DNA of 12,057 nt from Parachlorella kessleri (lineage: Eukaryota; Chlorophyta; Trebouxiophyceae; Chlorellales; Chlorellaceae): assembly GCA_001598975.1 (NCBI GenBank), contig BBXU01000719.1, forward strand, positions 1-12,057, read 5' to 3'. Position 1 is the first letter of the stretch. Each line of letters begins with the position of its first letter. The translations under genes were made by a program, and so were the position numbers. Under the pieces are notes generated by a model. The model was given only the letters and a program-made list of their open reading frames with translations. It had not been told where the DNA came from and ran no database searches. Below, piece after piece: positions 1 through 8,544 of this stretch.

Positions 1-211
1 AAACCACCCCCTTCGAAACCACCCTCCTACTGTCCATAGCGACACTTCGCTTGACCACCGCTCCTGCTTCCAACAGTCGCCACCGTGTCCTCATCTTGGC
101 GTGCCACCTCCAGGCCCTCTGCCCGCAAGCACCCTTCATAATACCATCGTTCTTGCCGTCCCACAGGCACTCTCTCCTAGACACGCTCCTGCTTCGTGAC
201 CCTCCCCTCAC
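1..211 (-). other. Partial intron 17 of the dynamin-like gene, with a degenerate copy of the exon 17 end
   Basis: Read on the minus strand, the last 25 nt of E17 (212-236) recur almost exactly at 95-119. The copy's donor is changed from GTGAG to ATGAG and should be inactive. A further shared 12-mer (CGCTCCTGCTTC, plus strand) at 59-70 and 184-195 shows that the duplication covers about 117-125 bp. No coding frame was recognised in this stretch. Confidence 0.6.
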
Positions 212-3200
212 CTTGGCGTGCCACCTCCAGGCCCTCCCCCATGGCTGTTGAGAAGATTGATGCATACTCCCGCAGCCGGCCGCGGGCGGCATCCAGCTGC
301 GAGGCCAGGTAGCGGCGCACAAAGCGCTGCACATAGCGCGCGCTGTTCTGCGTGGTGCGGTTCACCACATCCAGGAAGTACTCCTGCAAAGATCAGCGAA
401 TATTGCTGGCTATTTTCTCTTTCAAGGCCGCGCCTCCCACGGAGCGCATTCCGCGCTTGCTGTGCTCGCAGCACTCATTTCGTACCTTGTCCTAGCCTCA
501 ACCTATGGTGCGGGACATGGAACATCGCCCACGCCACAAACGTAGCCCCACAGCCCTATCGGTCCCACAGGGGAGCATACGGGGAGCATATCCTCTGCCG
601 GCCACGGAAGAACACCCCGTCCCTTCTCAGCCAAGTCTAGGGCCACAGTACCAGGTTACAGTGAGCAGGTTCCAGGCCCCCCAGTGTACGCCAGGCAGCA
701 CACACCTTGATCTTATCGGGGTCCGGCTCGTATGACACCACTTGCACGTCCTCCGTCACAACCTGCTCCTCCATGCGGGGAACCCTGCGGAGGACAACCA
801 AGCCGGGGCCACACGCATGTGAGAGTCATTTTCCACATGTACTCTGTTACTTCAACAGTAATCAAGGCCGTTTGGGGGTAGATGAGAGCTATTCGGGGTA
901 GCTGGAGACGAGGAATCCACAGAGAGCCACAAACATACGAGGGAAACGCCCACCTCCTACCCTGGACCCACCTCCTTGTACACCTATTTCAAGTGCCAAA
1001 TCTCTGCCTCACCAACCAACTCTGCACTTAGCATCACTGCTGCCCAGCCAGCCAGCTAGCCAAACTGCCAGCTCCCCGCTACTGACTTGCCCACTCACCA
1101 GTACTCCACTTGGTCGCACCATCCGCCGTGGACCTTGACAAACACCTGGCGCTGCTCGCGGCGCACCTGCGTCTCCGTGCGGCTCTGCTGCTGAATGCCT
1201 GTGGGGGCACGAAACACGCACAATACACTCTGCGCTGGGCTGTGTGGCGGGTGGCAAGGCGGGTAACATCTCTGCCCAAGAGCTGCAGCAGAGGTGCTTG
1301 GAAGGTGCCATGGAAGCAGGGGAAGGCAGGGCTTCGCATTGTGGTGCTGCAACTTAAAAAAAAAAAACCTTATAGCCGTCGCCTCTGCCAGCCCAGCAGG
1401 TCTCATACCATCACTCCACAGCCAACATGTCAATCCCGCCCGGGCAACCCCTAACCACTCCCCTAAGAGCCGTGTTAAATGGAGTGCACAAGATCTCACC
1501 CCCGTGTTGAGGAAGGTGCACAGGATCTCACCCCTAGAGAAGAGGTCCTGCAGGCTTGCGTGGAACTGCTCGGCGGAGGGCGGGCGGATGCGCATGTCCG
1601 CCGGCGCCAGCGCCGGGAGCGCCAGCCCGGTGCACACCTGCGCCTCGATCTCCCTGGCCAGCTGCTCCACGTGCGTGTTGATGGCCGCAAAGAGCTGCCT
1701 GCAGAGAGAGGAGAGACTACTCATTCGCACTGGTCTCTCAAGGATAGGCCGGATGGGGGAATACGCCATGTGCAGGTGTGGGACGCTAAATTGGTCCCTG
1801 CGCATATGCTAGGAGTGAGAGAGAACTTTAGGTATTCAGATAAAGCAGGGGGGAGGGGGGAACACCAAGCTTAGCTGCCAAGCCTGATGTGTGTCTACCA
1901 AAAGCCCCGCTCACTTCTGTTTGGTGTTGGTGGCACTCTCCAGCGAATGCCAAAACTCCTTCACCTCCGCCTCAATCTGCAGTAAAATCGAAATGGAAGA
2001 ACATTGCCGACACTCAAACACGTCACGTCCCAGGCACACCAGACCTGACATCAGCATGGAATTGGTTATCACGGTGCACAGCTGCAAGCGCATCCAGACC
2101 CAGCTGGAACAAGCTTCAGCCACAGGGGCACATCCCCTTCTCCTAGCTTGCCTGGAGGTAGATGTCGCTGTGCAGCTCAGCCAGTCGCAGCTGCACCTCC
2201 TCCGGGGTGTCAGCGGCTGCACAGCATGCAAACGTTGACATGTTATGCCTGCAAATATCACTACTATTTATCAACCACTGCTGCTTATCACCAAGTGCTG
2301 CTATAGACGCAGTTGTGTGGTGCTTCCCGGTCGCAGGGTGCCAGCACACCTGCACTGCATGCAACACAAGTCGTGGAGCGGACCACACGCGAGTACTGGG
2401 GTGTTGGCACTGCCGCCCACTACTTCAGTGGTCCTAGCGCCCTCATGACACCCACCAACATGCGGCACAGCCTGGTGACTGTCAACGACAGCCTTGCCAT
2501 AAGACATGGGCCCGCCTGTGAATGGCCTTGCGAAGATCAGACCACAGCTCGACAAGTGCCACCAACGCCAACCTTGACCCAGTGCAAAGAGCCCATGTCA
2601 CGTGGCCTCCAGCCGGTACAGAGTCTAGACGGATCAGCACCGCCCTGAACATAAGCGAAGTGCAAGGGTATCTGCTGCTGCTGCTGCTGCTGCTGCCCAT
2701 ATGACCAGTCATAACCTCACCTGGCGCATGGCCGCCACGCAGGCCAAAGAACCTGGCCGCCTTGGACCAGATGGCGGGCCAGCGGCCGCGCGGCACACGC
2801 AGCGCGTCCCGCGCAGCGGGGCTCAGCACGGCCTCAATCTCGCGCTCCAGCTTACGCCGCAGGCAGTCCAGCCGGGCTTGGACCTGCATCCCAGGGGTGC
2901 ATCTCATTGTGCTTGGCTACCCCATGATGCATGAAGGAAGCATAGACCGAGGGCGCATGTAGTCCAATGACAAGCCTGGAACTGCATGCATGTATCAACT
3001 CGAGTTACATACTCTTCTTTCTAACTTTTTCTTTTCTGTTTCTTCCTTCTTTCTTCCTTCCTTCTTTCTCTTCTAACTCCTTTCCTTAATTCTCAACTTG
3101 CCTCGTCGACCACGTGTCCCTCCAGCTCCTGCACCTCCTTCTGCACCTCCTCAAACCGCGCCAGGGTGCCCTCCAAGCGCGCCTGCCAAGGTGCAGGCAC

Positions 3201-6200
3201 AGAGGTAGAGATGAGCCCAGCCACAGTGCCTACGTATGAGAACTTGGTACAGCAGAATGAACCTTGCCATTAAACTCTGACATCAAGGGGCTCATAACCT
3301 TCAGCCAGAGGCCAATAGCTGTGCAGGGCCCCTAATTTTAACTTTGGACCGCAGCAGCGCCAGGAAAACATGATACCGGCGCCTGGACACCAGCAGACCA
3401 CCCACCCCATCCCAGGTCAGGCGCACTCACCTGCATGGCCGCCACCTGCGCCTGCACCGTTGCGACGTCAGCACGCAGGCTGCCCGCCGCCGTCTGCGCC
3501 AGGTTGCTGACCTGCAGGTCCAGGCAGTTGAGCGTTGCGGCAAGTGTTGCCCTTGTCATCACCCTATCTCACCACCCGGTGCCCACTACTCAGGGCACCT
3601 GGCAAGGCAGCCGCACCCCACCGTGTCGGGCTGCCCCACAGGCGCAACCAGAAAAAGACAACAAGTCGCTGACTGGCTCACACAGCACCCCCCCAAGCGG
3701 TAATCACAACCAGAGGTTGTGTGAGTTGCGAGCCTCGCTGGCTTTCCAAACCCACGGGGCCTCATCAGGGGTGCTTCCTTCCCAAGCAAACTAGAACCAC
3801 CCAGCTGCCATTTCATGCACCCAGCACCTGCGGTCGCTGATTTTATTAGTCACCTGGGCCACCAGCCTCTCCAGGTCGTCCAGCGCCGCCACCAGGCGCA
3901 GCACCGCAGAGCGGCTGGCCAGGAACCCCAGCACGCCCGCCTCCAGCTCCAGCAGGCCACTCTCCTGCACACACGAAGCCATACGCCCCTGCTCACACCA
4001 AAATGCACAGAAGCCTCTCTAACCCTAGCATTCATTTCTTAGCTAACCTGGAAAACATCTCCTCTCCTCCATGAAGGGCACAGAGGTGAGGTTCGCGACG
4101 CATCACATAAGTCACCCGCAGTTTGTCTGTTGTCGTTAACGTGAAAAGGCTGAGCAAGGGCCGCACGAAACGCGAGCCGGCTGCACCTTGGCAGCGTGCG
4201 GCCGACCGCACAGTGAAGGCCTAGATGCGGCGCTTGGCCTGGCATGCGGCAACCCTCGTCCGACTGAACTGATATAAGGCCACCGTCTGCTTCGTCGGTG
4301 GGCTCTGGAGCAAAAATTCCAAACCAAGCCCACCCAGCGGCCACTCTATGCAACCATGACATCACAACACCTGCTTGCTCCAGCCTCCCCACCTTGAGCA
4401 TTTCCTGCGCCTCCTCTCTCACTTCCTCCTCCGCCCTGGCCCGCCCCCGCCCCCAGCGCTTGCCAAACGCCTTGAGCATGAACGCCCTCCGGTCCTCTCC
4501 CTCCGCCCGCCCGCCCAGCACCAGGCGCGACAGCAGCGCGTCCCGCGCGGACAGCAGGAAGACGTTGTCGGGGTGCAGGCAGAAGCCGCCGCCGATCTGC
4601 AGCATGGGTGGCAGCACAGGGCTTGGGCTCTCCAGCCCATACTGACGGCTGCACCGCAGGGCAACGCAGGGGCCATGGCAAAATAATGGCCACCTGAGTG
4701 CAGCAAGTCCAATAATGTCAAATGCCTTCAGGATGCCAGTAGCACTCAGCAATGGATAAAATGATGCTGTGCAGTGACGCACCCCTCAGTACAGCCTCCA
4801 TACAGGGCAAGGGCTTGTGCTCAAGGCCAGCCACCACAGTGAAGAACAACAACATTACCACCTGACATTCACGATGGCCACCACAATAGCAGGCTCCCCC
4901 TGGATCAGTCACCTGCTGTGTGACCAGGTCCGCCACATACTGGCGGGTCTCCTGGCCATCCAACCCCTCGCAGCTGTCCATCTCGTCACACTTGTTCACC
5001 ACAAAGAACAGCCGCCTGCGCCACAGTACACAGGAAGGGATTGTTGACCTTGCTAGACCATCAAGGTCCCTGCTGCGTCTGCCTGTGGCAGGCGTGCAAA
5101 ACATGCTTGCCACGTGAGAAGGCTTGGTCGATATCTTAAGGGCTTCCCTCAAGGCTGTGCCTGGCTCCGACCCTGCCCTGTCAGTGCAAGTCAAGCGCAT
5201 GGGGCAGAGCACGCTGCAAGCGAAAGAAGCATAAGTGGCCCAGGTTGCGCAGCCTTGGCTAGGTATACTCGAAGTGTACAGGTGCTGCTGGAACGGCACA
5301 TGTGCGGGTACCATTAGTGGACGCCGTATACTTGCCTGCAGATGCGCTGGACCAGGGCTGGGTTGATCTCCCTCAGCCTTTGTAACACAGCGCCCTCCTC
5401 CCTGCAATCACCCATGCACCCAGGCAGGCACAGAGGTGAAATCACAGCGAGCATCTCTCTTGTCCAGGACAAGTGCTGTTTGGCGAAACGACATACTTAA
5501 TGCAAGCCCTCACAGCTGCCAAGGCACCTGGCCCGGAAAGAACAGAAGGGAGGTCACACGACCCCCCTCCCCCTGCCCGTATATACACACCGCCGCCCGC
5601 CATGCCACCCCTACGCCCTCGTCCATCTTTTGGACCATCATATCAGCACAGAAGCCACAGCAACACCCCCCTTGTGTGCCTTGTTCGAGCATTCCGCCCG
5701 CCCGCCCAGCCGCCCGCCCGTAGAAAGCTACCATGCCATGCCCCACATCCCCGCCCCGCCCCCCACCTTGTCTTGAGCTTGGTGTAATCCAGCAGGTACA
5801 TCACCACATCCACCCCCTCCAGCAGCCGCTCCACACGGAAGCGCAGCTGGTCCTCCCCGTACTCATTAGGGCCCGGGGTGTCCAGCAGGCGCACGGCAGG
5901 CCCACCCAGCCTGCAAGCAACAACCATGGAACATAAAAACGTAAAAAACAACATGGAGCACCGAACATTACGCCTTCGTATGTACTTGAATAGGCCGCGG
6001 TGGAGGGGCACTGCAGCGCCACGCCCGGGTGCATGCAGTAGATGATTGCCAAGCACAGGAGGTGACGGGAGCACAGATAGAGCCTCTATGTTATGTGGTG
6101 TGCTCAATCGGTCCCAAGGTGGTCCAGAAGGAGCACTGCATGGCTGACCAGCGCGCATGGTACATCCACTAACATTTGCCAGGGCAGTGATAAAGTTGAT

Positions 6201-7622
6201 TGCAGTTGAACACACCAAGTTTGGCTGCGAAGAGCGCGCTGCCCGTCAGCCCTCTACCTCATCAGCCCACCTCCCTGCCTACGCCCGCTGGGGCCGTGAA
6301 AAGCCATCGGTGGGTGCCAGACCAAGGAGCAGCGCACACCATACCGAGGCTTCCCTTCCCATCCTCATCCCCTTCCCGAACTCTCCCCTACCTGTCACAT
6401 CGGCCAGGGCGGTGAGTAAGCAACCTGTGGATGCCGAACCAAGGAGAAGCTCACACCATACTGACATCTACTCCCAAACCCCCTTCCCTCGCCCAAAGTC
6501 TCGCCCACCTGTCCACTCCTGCCAGGGCGGTGATGGGCACCTGGATCTCCAGTATCTCCTCATCTCTCAGGCCTCCCCCCCCTCGGTGCTCCCTGACTTG
6601 GTGGTTCAGCTCGCGCAGGCGGCCTCGGATGGCCTCTGTGCCACGGACCTCCACCGTGCGTCCCTCCTGCGAGTGCAAGCATATATAGCTTGTGAGCAAA
6701 CAGCCCTCGCCCGTCCTCTAGCACAGCGCAGCAGGAGACTGACGCGGGCCTGAGCTGGCCTTAGCCTGGACTGTCAAGGGAGCAGAGTTCTGAGCACGTG
6801 GCAATGCCAAGCATAGCACAAGAAGTGCATGCAACGAGTACGATGTGGTTCACTGTGACACTGTGACACCAGACAACTGCCAGACAAGAGGGGCTAGCAA
6901 GAATTGCAGGACTCAGCACAACAAGCAAAGAAACACCGCCAGGTCAGCCTCACCTGGCAGTAGGCGAGCCGTGAGGTAGACAGGTCGAGCAGCGGGGCGT
7001 GCTTGATGGAGCAGATGCGAGCTGTCTCGGGCACATTGTTGCAGGGCACCAGGTTGTCGCCGACCAGGGCGTTGATCAGGGTAGACTTGCCTGCACGGTG
7101 CAGGGAGGAAGAGAACCCTGGGAGAGGATTACCAGGTGGCAGAACTCGCTAGCAACAGGAGGTAGCAACAGGGAGCCTGCCAAGCAGTTACACGATGGAG
7201 GAACTGTGCCTGGTGTGACAAGCGTAAGACTGACCCGCAAGGGTTAAGGAAGCTGTAGGACTAGCCTAGGTTAGAAACTGTGCTTAACGTACCAAACGCG
7301 CCATGAACAACGATAGAACCTGGTTTGCGGACAGATAGAGCAAACTCAACCCCAGTGCAGTACCCAAACCTTGTTGCCAAACCCACCAGACCCGCCCCCA
7401 TCGATTCTCACCGCTCTTTGCGAGCGCTAGCACTGCTACCGTAAGTTCCTCCTCAGCAACCCTCCTCTTCACGGCGTGGAAGGCCATGAACAGGCTTTGC
7501 AGGCTTGGCTCGGCAAATGAAGCGCTCCTGCCGTCTACCAAGGACGAAAGATAGTCACCTAGGCTGCCGATAACCTCCCTTACGTCCCTAGACAGCTCGC
7601 TCACAACCCCCACGGTGTCCAT
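212..7622 (-). CDS. Dynamin-superfamily GTPase, CrfC/YjdA-like, 3'-incomplete, at least 17 exons
   Basis: Spliced product of at least 701 residues, running off the left edge inside the intron after exon 17. Motifs seen, in order: P-loop ALAKSGKST (residues 66-74, split by intron 1), a Thr in VPETA as possible G2, DTPGPNE (179-185, G3), LLDYTKLK soon after, VVNKCD (244-249, G4) and VFLLSAR (285-291, near G5). Residues about 342-450 are rich in heptad-like Leu/Val/Ala with E/R/Q and probably form the helical stalk. A basic Arg-rich segment (QVRREQRQVF, about 597-606) and a helical region (YVQRFVRRYLASQL) follow. The LDTPGPNE plus LDYT-x-LK combination is, as I remember the family, typical of bacterial CrfC/YjdA dynamin-like proteins (about 740 aa in E. 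coli) and differs from classical dynamin DLPG. Inferred role: GTP-driven membrane or nucleoid/organelle remodelling; location unknown, with no clear transit peptide. The first P-loop Gly is Ala here. The start chosen is the Met at 7620-7622, about 65 residues before the P-loop; an upstream extension is possible. Family confidence is high, exact ends moderate. Confidence 0.85.
1356..1367 (+). repeat. Poly(A) run, 12 nt
   Basis: Twelve consecutive A on the plus strand, poly(T) in the transcript sense, inside intron 14. No target-site duplication or element body was seen next to it, so it is a simple homopolymer. Confidence 0.9.
1484..1547 (-). repeat. 32-bp tandem duplication of the exon 14 donor
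   Basis: On the plus strand GTGCACAAGATCTCACCCC at 1484 recurs as GTGCACAGGATCTCACCCC at 1516, a period of 32. On the transcribed strand this duplicates the 5' splice site, so GTGAGATC occurs at 1531 and again at 1499. Both look functional. Using the downstream one would add 32 nt and shift the frame, so the upstream donor is assigned. Confidence 0.75.
2672..2696 (+). repeat. CTG trinucleotide microsatellite, 8 units
   Basis: Eight perfect CTG units (CAG on the transcribed strand) lie in intron 11, about 25 bp downstream of the exon 11 donor. They are outside the coding sequence, so a repeat-length change would not alter the protein directly. Confidence 0.95.
3011..3085 (+). repeat. Pyrimidine (CT)-rich tract
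   Basis: About 75 bp of almost pure C/T made of CTTT and TTCC units. On the transcribed strand it is a purine GA tract just inside the intron that follows the GC donor of exon 10, so it is not the polypyrimidine tract of an acceptor. Purine tracts of this kind can act as splicing enhancers; that role is only an inference here. Confidence 0.85.
4913..5015 (-). CDS. Dynamin-like gene, exon 6 (G4 NKCD motif)
   Basis: Begins inside codon AGG after a CAG acceptor and reads RLFFVVNKCDEMDSCEG, then DGQETRQYVADLVTQQ to the donor CAG|GTGACTG. NKCD is the guanine-specificity motif (N/T-K-x-D) at the end of a hydrophobic beta strand, as expected 60-70 residues after G3. The exon is preceded by the small exon E5 (ICR at the join) through a GC-AG intron. 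Confidence 0.8.
5336..5401 (-). CDS. Dynamin-like gene, exon 5, ending in a GC donor
   Basis: A 66-nt exon reading EEGAVLQRLREINPALVQRI, then C and the split Arg. It links the LDYTKLK strand to the G4 strand and looks like the usual helix between them. The acceptor is GATTGCAG. The exon ends CTGCAG|GCAAGTATA, which is the strong GC-AG donor consensus. The phase-2 join to E6 then gives ICR-R-LFFVVNKCD. No GT donor fits both phase and protein. Confidence 0.75.
5767..5910 (-). CDS. Dynamin-like gene, exon 4 (G3 motif)
   Basis: Carries the most diagnostic part of the protein: LLDTPGPNEYGEDQLRFRVE, then VVMYLLDYTKLKT. DTPG is the G3 motif, whose Asp and Gly contact magnesium and the gamma phosphate. 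The Pro-Asn-Glu that follows, and the LDYTKLK strand, are the signature I associate with bacterial CrfC-type dynamin-like proteins. Codon use is strongly G/C-ending, unlike the flanking introns. Confidence 0.85.
6271..6541 (-). repeat. About 118-bp imperfect tandem repeat spanning the exon 3 donor and intron 3
   Basis: The plus-strand 10-mer GCCAGGGCGG at 6521 (end of exon 3) recurs at 6403. GCCGAACCAAGGAG at 6433 matches GCCAGACCAAGGAG at 6316. A third, weaker copy of the exon-end block lies near 6285. Copies 1 and 2 both keep a minus-strand AG|GT donor (GTGGGC and GTAGGG). The unit includes about 25 nt of coding exon plus the start of the intron, so it arose by local duplication of the junction. 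Confidence 0.7.
6392..6424 (-). other. Possible 33-nt in-frame microexon in intron 3 of the dynamin-like gene
   Basis: The second copy of the exon 3 end is flanked in the transcript by an acceptor (ATCCACAG, 6425-6432) and a donor (GTAGGG, from 6391). It is 33 nt long. Joined in phase 2 between exons 3 and 4 it reads through without a stop, adding 11 residues (roughly LLTHRPGRCD plus a split Arg) just before the G3 strand. It may equally be an unused pseudo-exon. Confidence 0.25.
7412..7622 (-). CDS. Dynamin-like gene, first coding exon (N-terminus and start of P-loop)
   Basis: Encodes 70 residues, beginning MDTVGVVSEL and ending TVAVLALAKS, plus the first base of the P-loop Gly codon. The donor is G|GTGAGAA and the next exon begins GC AAG TCT ACC, which rebuilds GKST. 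The short amphipathic helical segment before the beta strand TVAVLAL is the usual layout before a dynamin G domain. The frame stays open upstream of this Met to about 7817, but that stretch is Trp/Cys/His-rich and looks non-coding. An acceptor-like CAGACAG ends at 7632, just upstream of the ATG, so a leader exon could splice in here. Confidence 0.65.
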
Positions 7623-8544
7623 GACGCGGTGCTGTCTGGGCACCCTCCCACTGTCATATAAGTCCCACCAAGCCCTTAAACAGCTGTCGCACAAGCCAGG
7701 GGGATGCTGTACTACTCCCGAATGCCACTGCGAAAGCTCTGGATGTGGCGGGTGCCAGCAAGGCACCATAGGGCGCCGAAACGGAAAGTGGGCAAGGAGA
7801 AGCAGCTCAGCCACCAAAGCTGAAACTCAAGCCGATCGAGGGCATTGTAAGAGTCGAACGAGCTGCGTATGACTTTGTTTGTGTGTGTTAGGCAGGATCC
7901 AACCCTGCAAAGGAGGCCACTGCGGTGCGCTCTGCACCCTGGGTAGATATTGAGAACTATAACTTTTAAAGGTCTGAGGGTCAGCAACCTGCCTTTGTAT
8001 GCGCAGCCGCGCTGAACAGCGCGACTCTGACGTGCTCAAGGTGGTCCAACCAGCCCCAGACAAGGTGGGTTAACCTCTTTAGTCGAGGTGGCACATGATC
8101 TGTGAAGGGGGGAGGAGTGCTGGACAGGCTGCGCACATTGGAGCTTGTGCGAGTTAGAAGACTCACCTTTGTTGTGAGGACGATCTAGTGAACAAGGTGT
8201 CGTATTAGCATGGGTGGCAGGTAGTGCGAACAGGAGGAAGTGAGAGCTGGTCTGGACTGACAGGACTGTCGTATATCAAAGCTGCGCTGTGAGAGTGATG
8301 CTAAGAAGTAACACCCAGGGCAAGTCAGTCCTTATGTACATATCCATATCAGTATCAGGAACCGCATTTCTGAACTCAAACTTCGCTCCCTTAACTCATC
8401 AGCCTGAGGCACACACCGGAAATGAATCACGTTCAATATAAACATTTAGTACTAGACCATCTGAAGCTCAGTTTGGTGGATCTCTTCTCCTTGGCAGCAG
8501 CAGCATTGAATGCGAGCCCGATGATCACACCTTGAGGTAGCTCG
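7623..8544 (-). other. Intergenic region and untranslated ends between the secreted-protein gene and the dynamin-like gene
   Basis: It holds the 3' UTR of the gene at right and the promoter and 5' UTR of the dynamin-like gene. A strong minus-strand donor, CAAAG|GTGAGT, lies at 8161-8167. A short upstream ATG frame (Met-Leu-Ile-Arg-His, then stop) comes just before it. Together with the acceptor ending at 7632 this could define a non-coding leader exon and an intron of about 535 bp. No minus-strand TGTAA poly(A) signal was found between 8000 and 8544. The open frames here lack codon bias and recognisable motifs. Confidence 0.35.

Larger units (their letters stand above)
212..7622 (-). other. 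Exon map of the dynamin-like gene
   Basis: Exons in transcript order: E1 7412-7622, E2 6954-7090, E3 6509-6666, E4 5767-5910, E5 5336-5401, E6 4913-5015, E7 4393-4596, E8 3854-3964, E9 3431-3511, E10 3102-3182, E11 2721-2883, E12 2152-2216, E13 1915-1976, E14 1532-1698, E15 1099-1198, E16 706-784, E17 212-383. Every join keeps one open frame: phase 1 after E1, E11, E14 and E17; phase 2 after E3, E4, E5, E13 and E15; phase 0 elsewhere. Acceptors are nearly all GCAG or ACAG. Donors are GTGAG or GTG-type except after E5, E10 and E12, which are GC. The joined length is 2104 nt. E9 starts at VSNLAQ, because the longer open frame upstream of it has no acceptor at a codon boundary. E17's end at 212 is the least certain, since a GTGG donor just upstream could compete. 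The introns (175-598 bp) contain no other gene that I can support. Confidence 0.7.

Noticed and set aside
1294..1812. Plus-strand open frame of 172 codons
   Set aside because: Antisense to exon 14 of the dynamin-like gene. Composition is typical of a GC-rich shadow frame and the poly(A) run lies within it.
3011..3085. CT-rich tract as a transposon end or polypyrimidine tract of an acceptor
   Set aside because: On the transcribed strand it is purine-rich and close to a donor, and no inverted repeats or target duplication flank it.
3512..3562. Longer form of exon 9 starting at LNCLDLQ or upstream
   Set aside because: No AG acceptor falls at the codon boundary required by the phase-0 end of exon 8. 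The CTGCAG acceptor ending at 3512 does fit.
4718..5407. Minus-strand continuous open frame of 229 codons as a single exon
   Set aside because: It reads exon 6 in frame, but also the introns on both sides. Exon 5 lies in a different frame, and only splicing joins LDYTKLK to NKCD.
6157..6753. Long plus-strand open frame of 198 codons
   Set aside because: It lies opposite exon 3 and introns 2-3 of the dynamin-like gene. Its length comes from the tandem repeat and GC-rich antisense; it shows no domain or motif.
7623..7817. N-terminal extension of the dynamin-like protein to the Met at 7817
   Set aside because: The extra residues are rich in Trp, Cys, His and Pro with no bias like the real exons, and there is an acceptor-like site next to the internal ATG. 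It cannot be wholly excluded.
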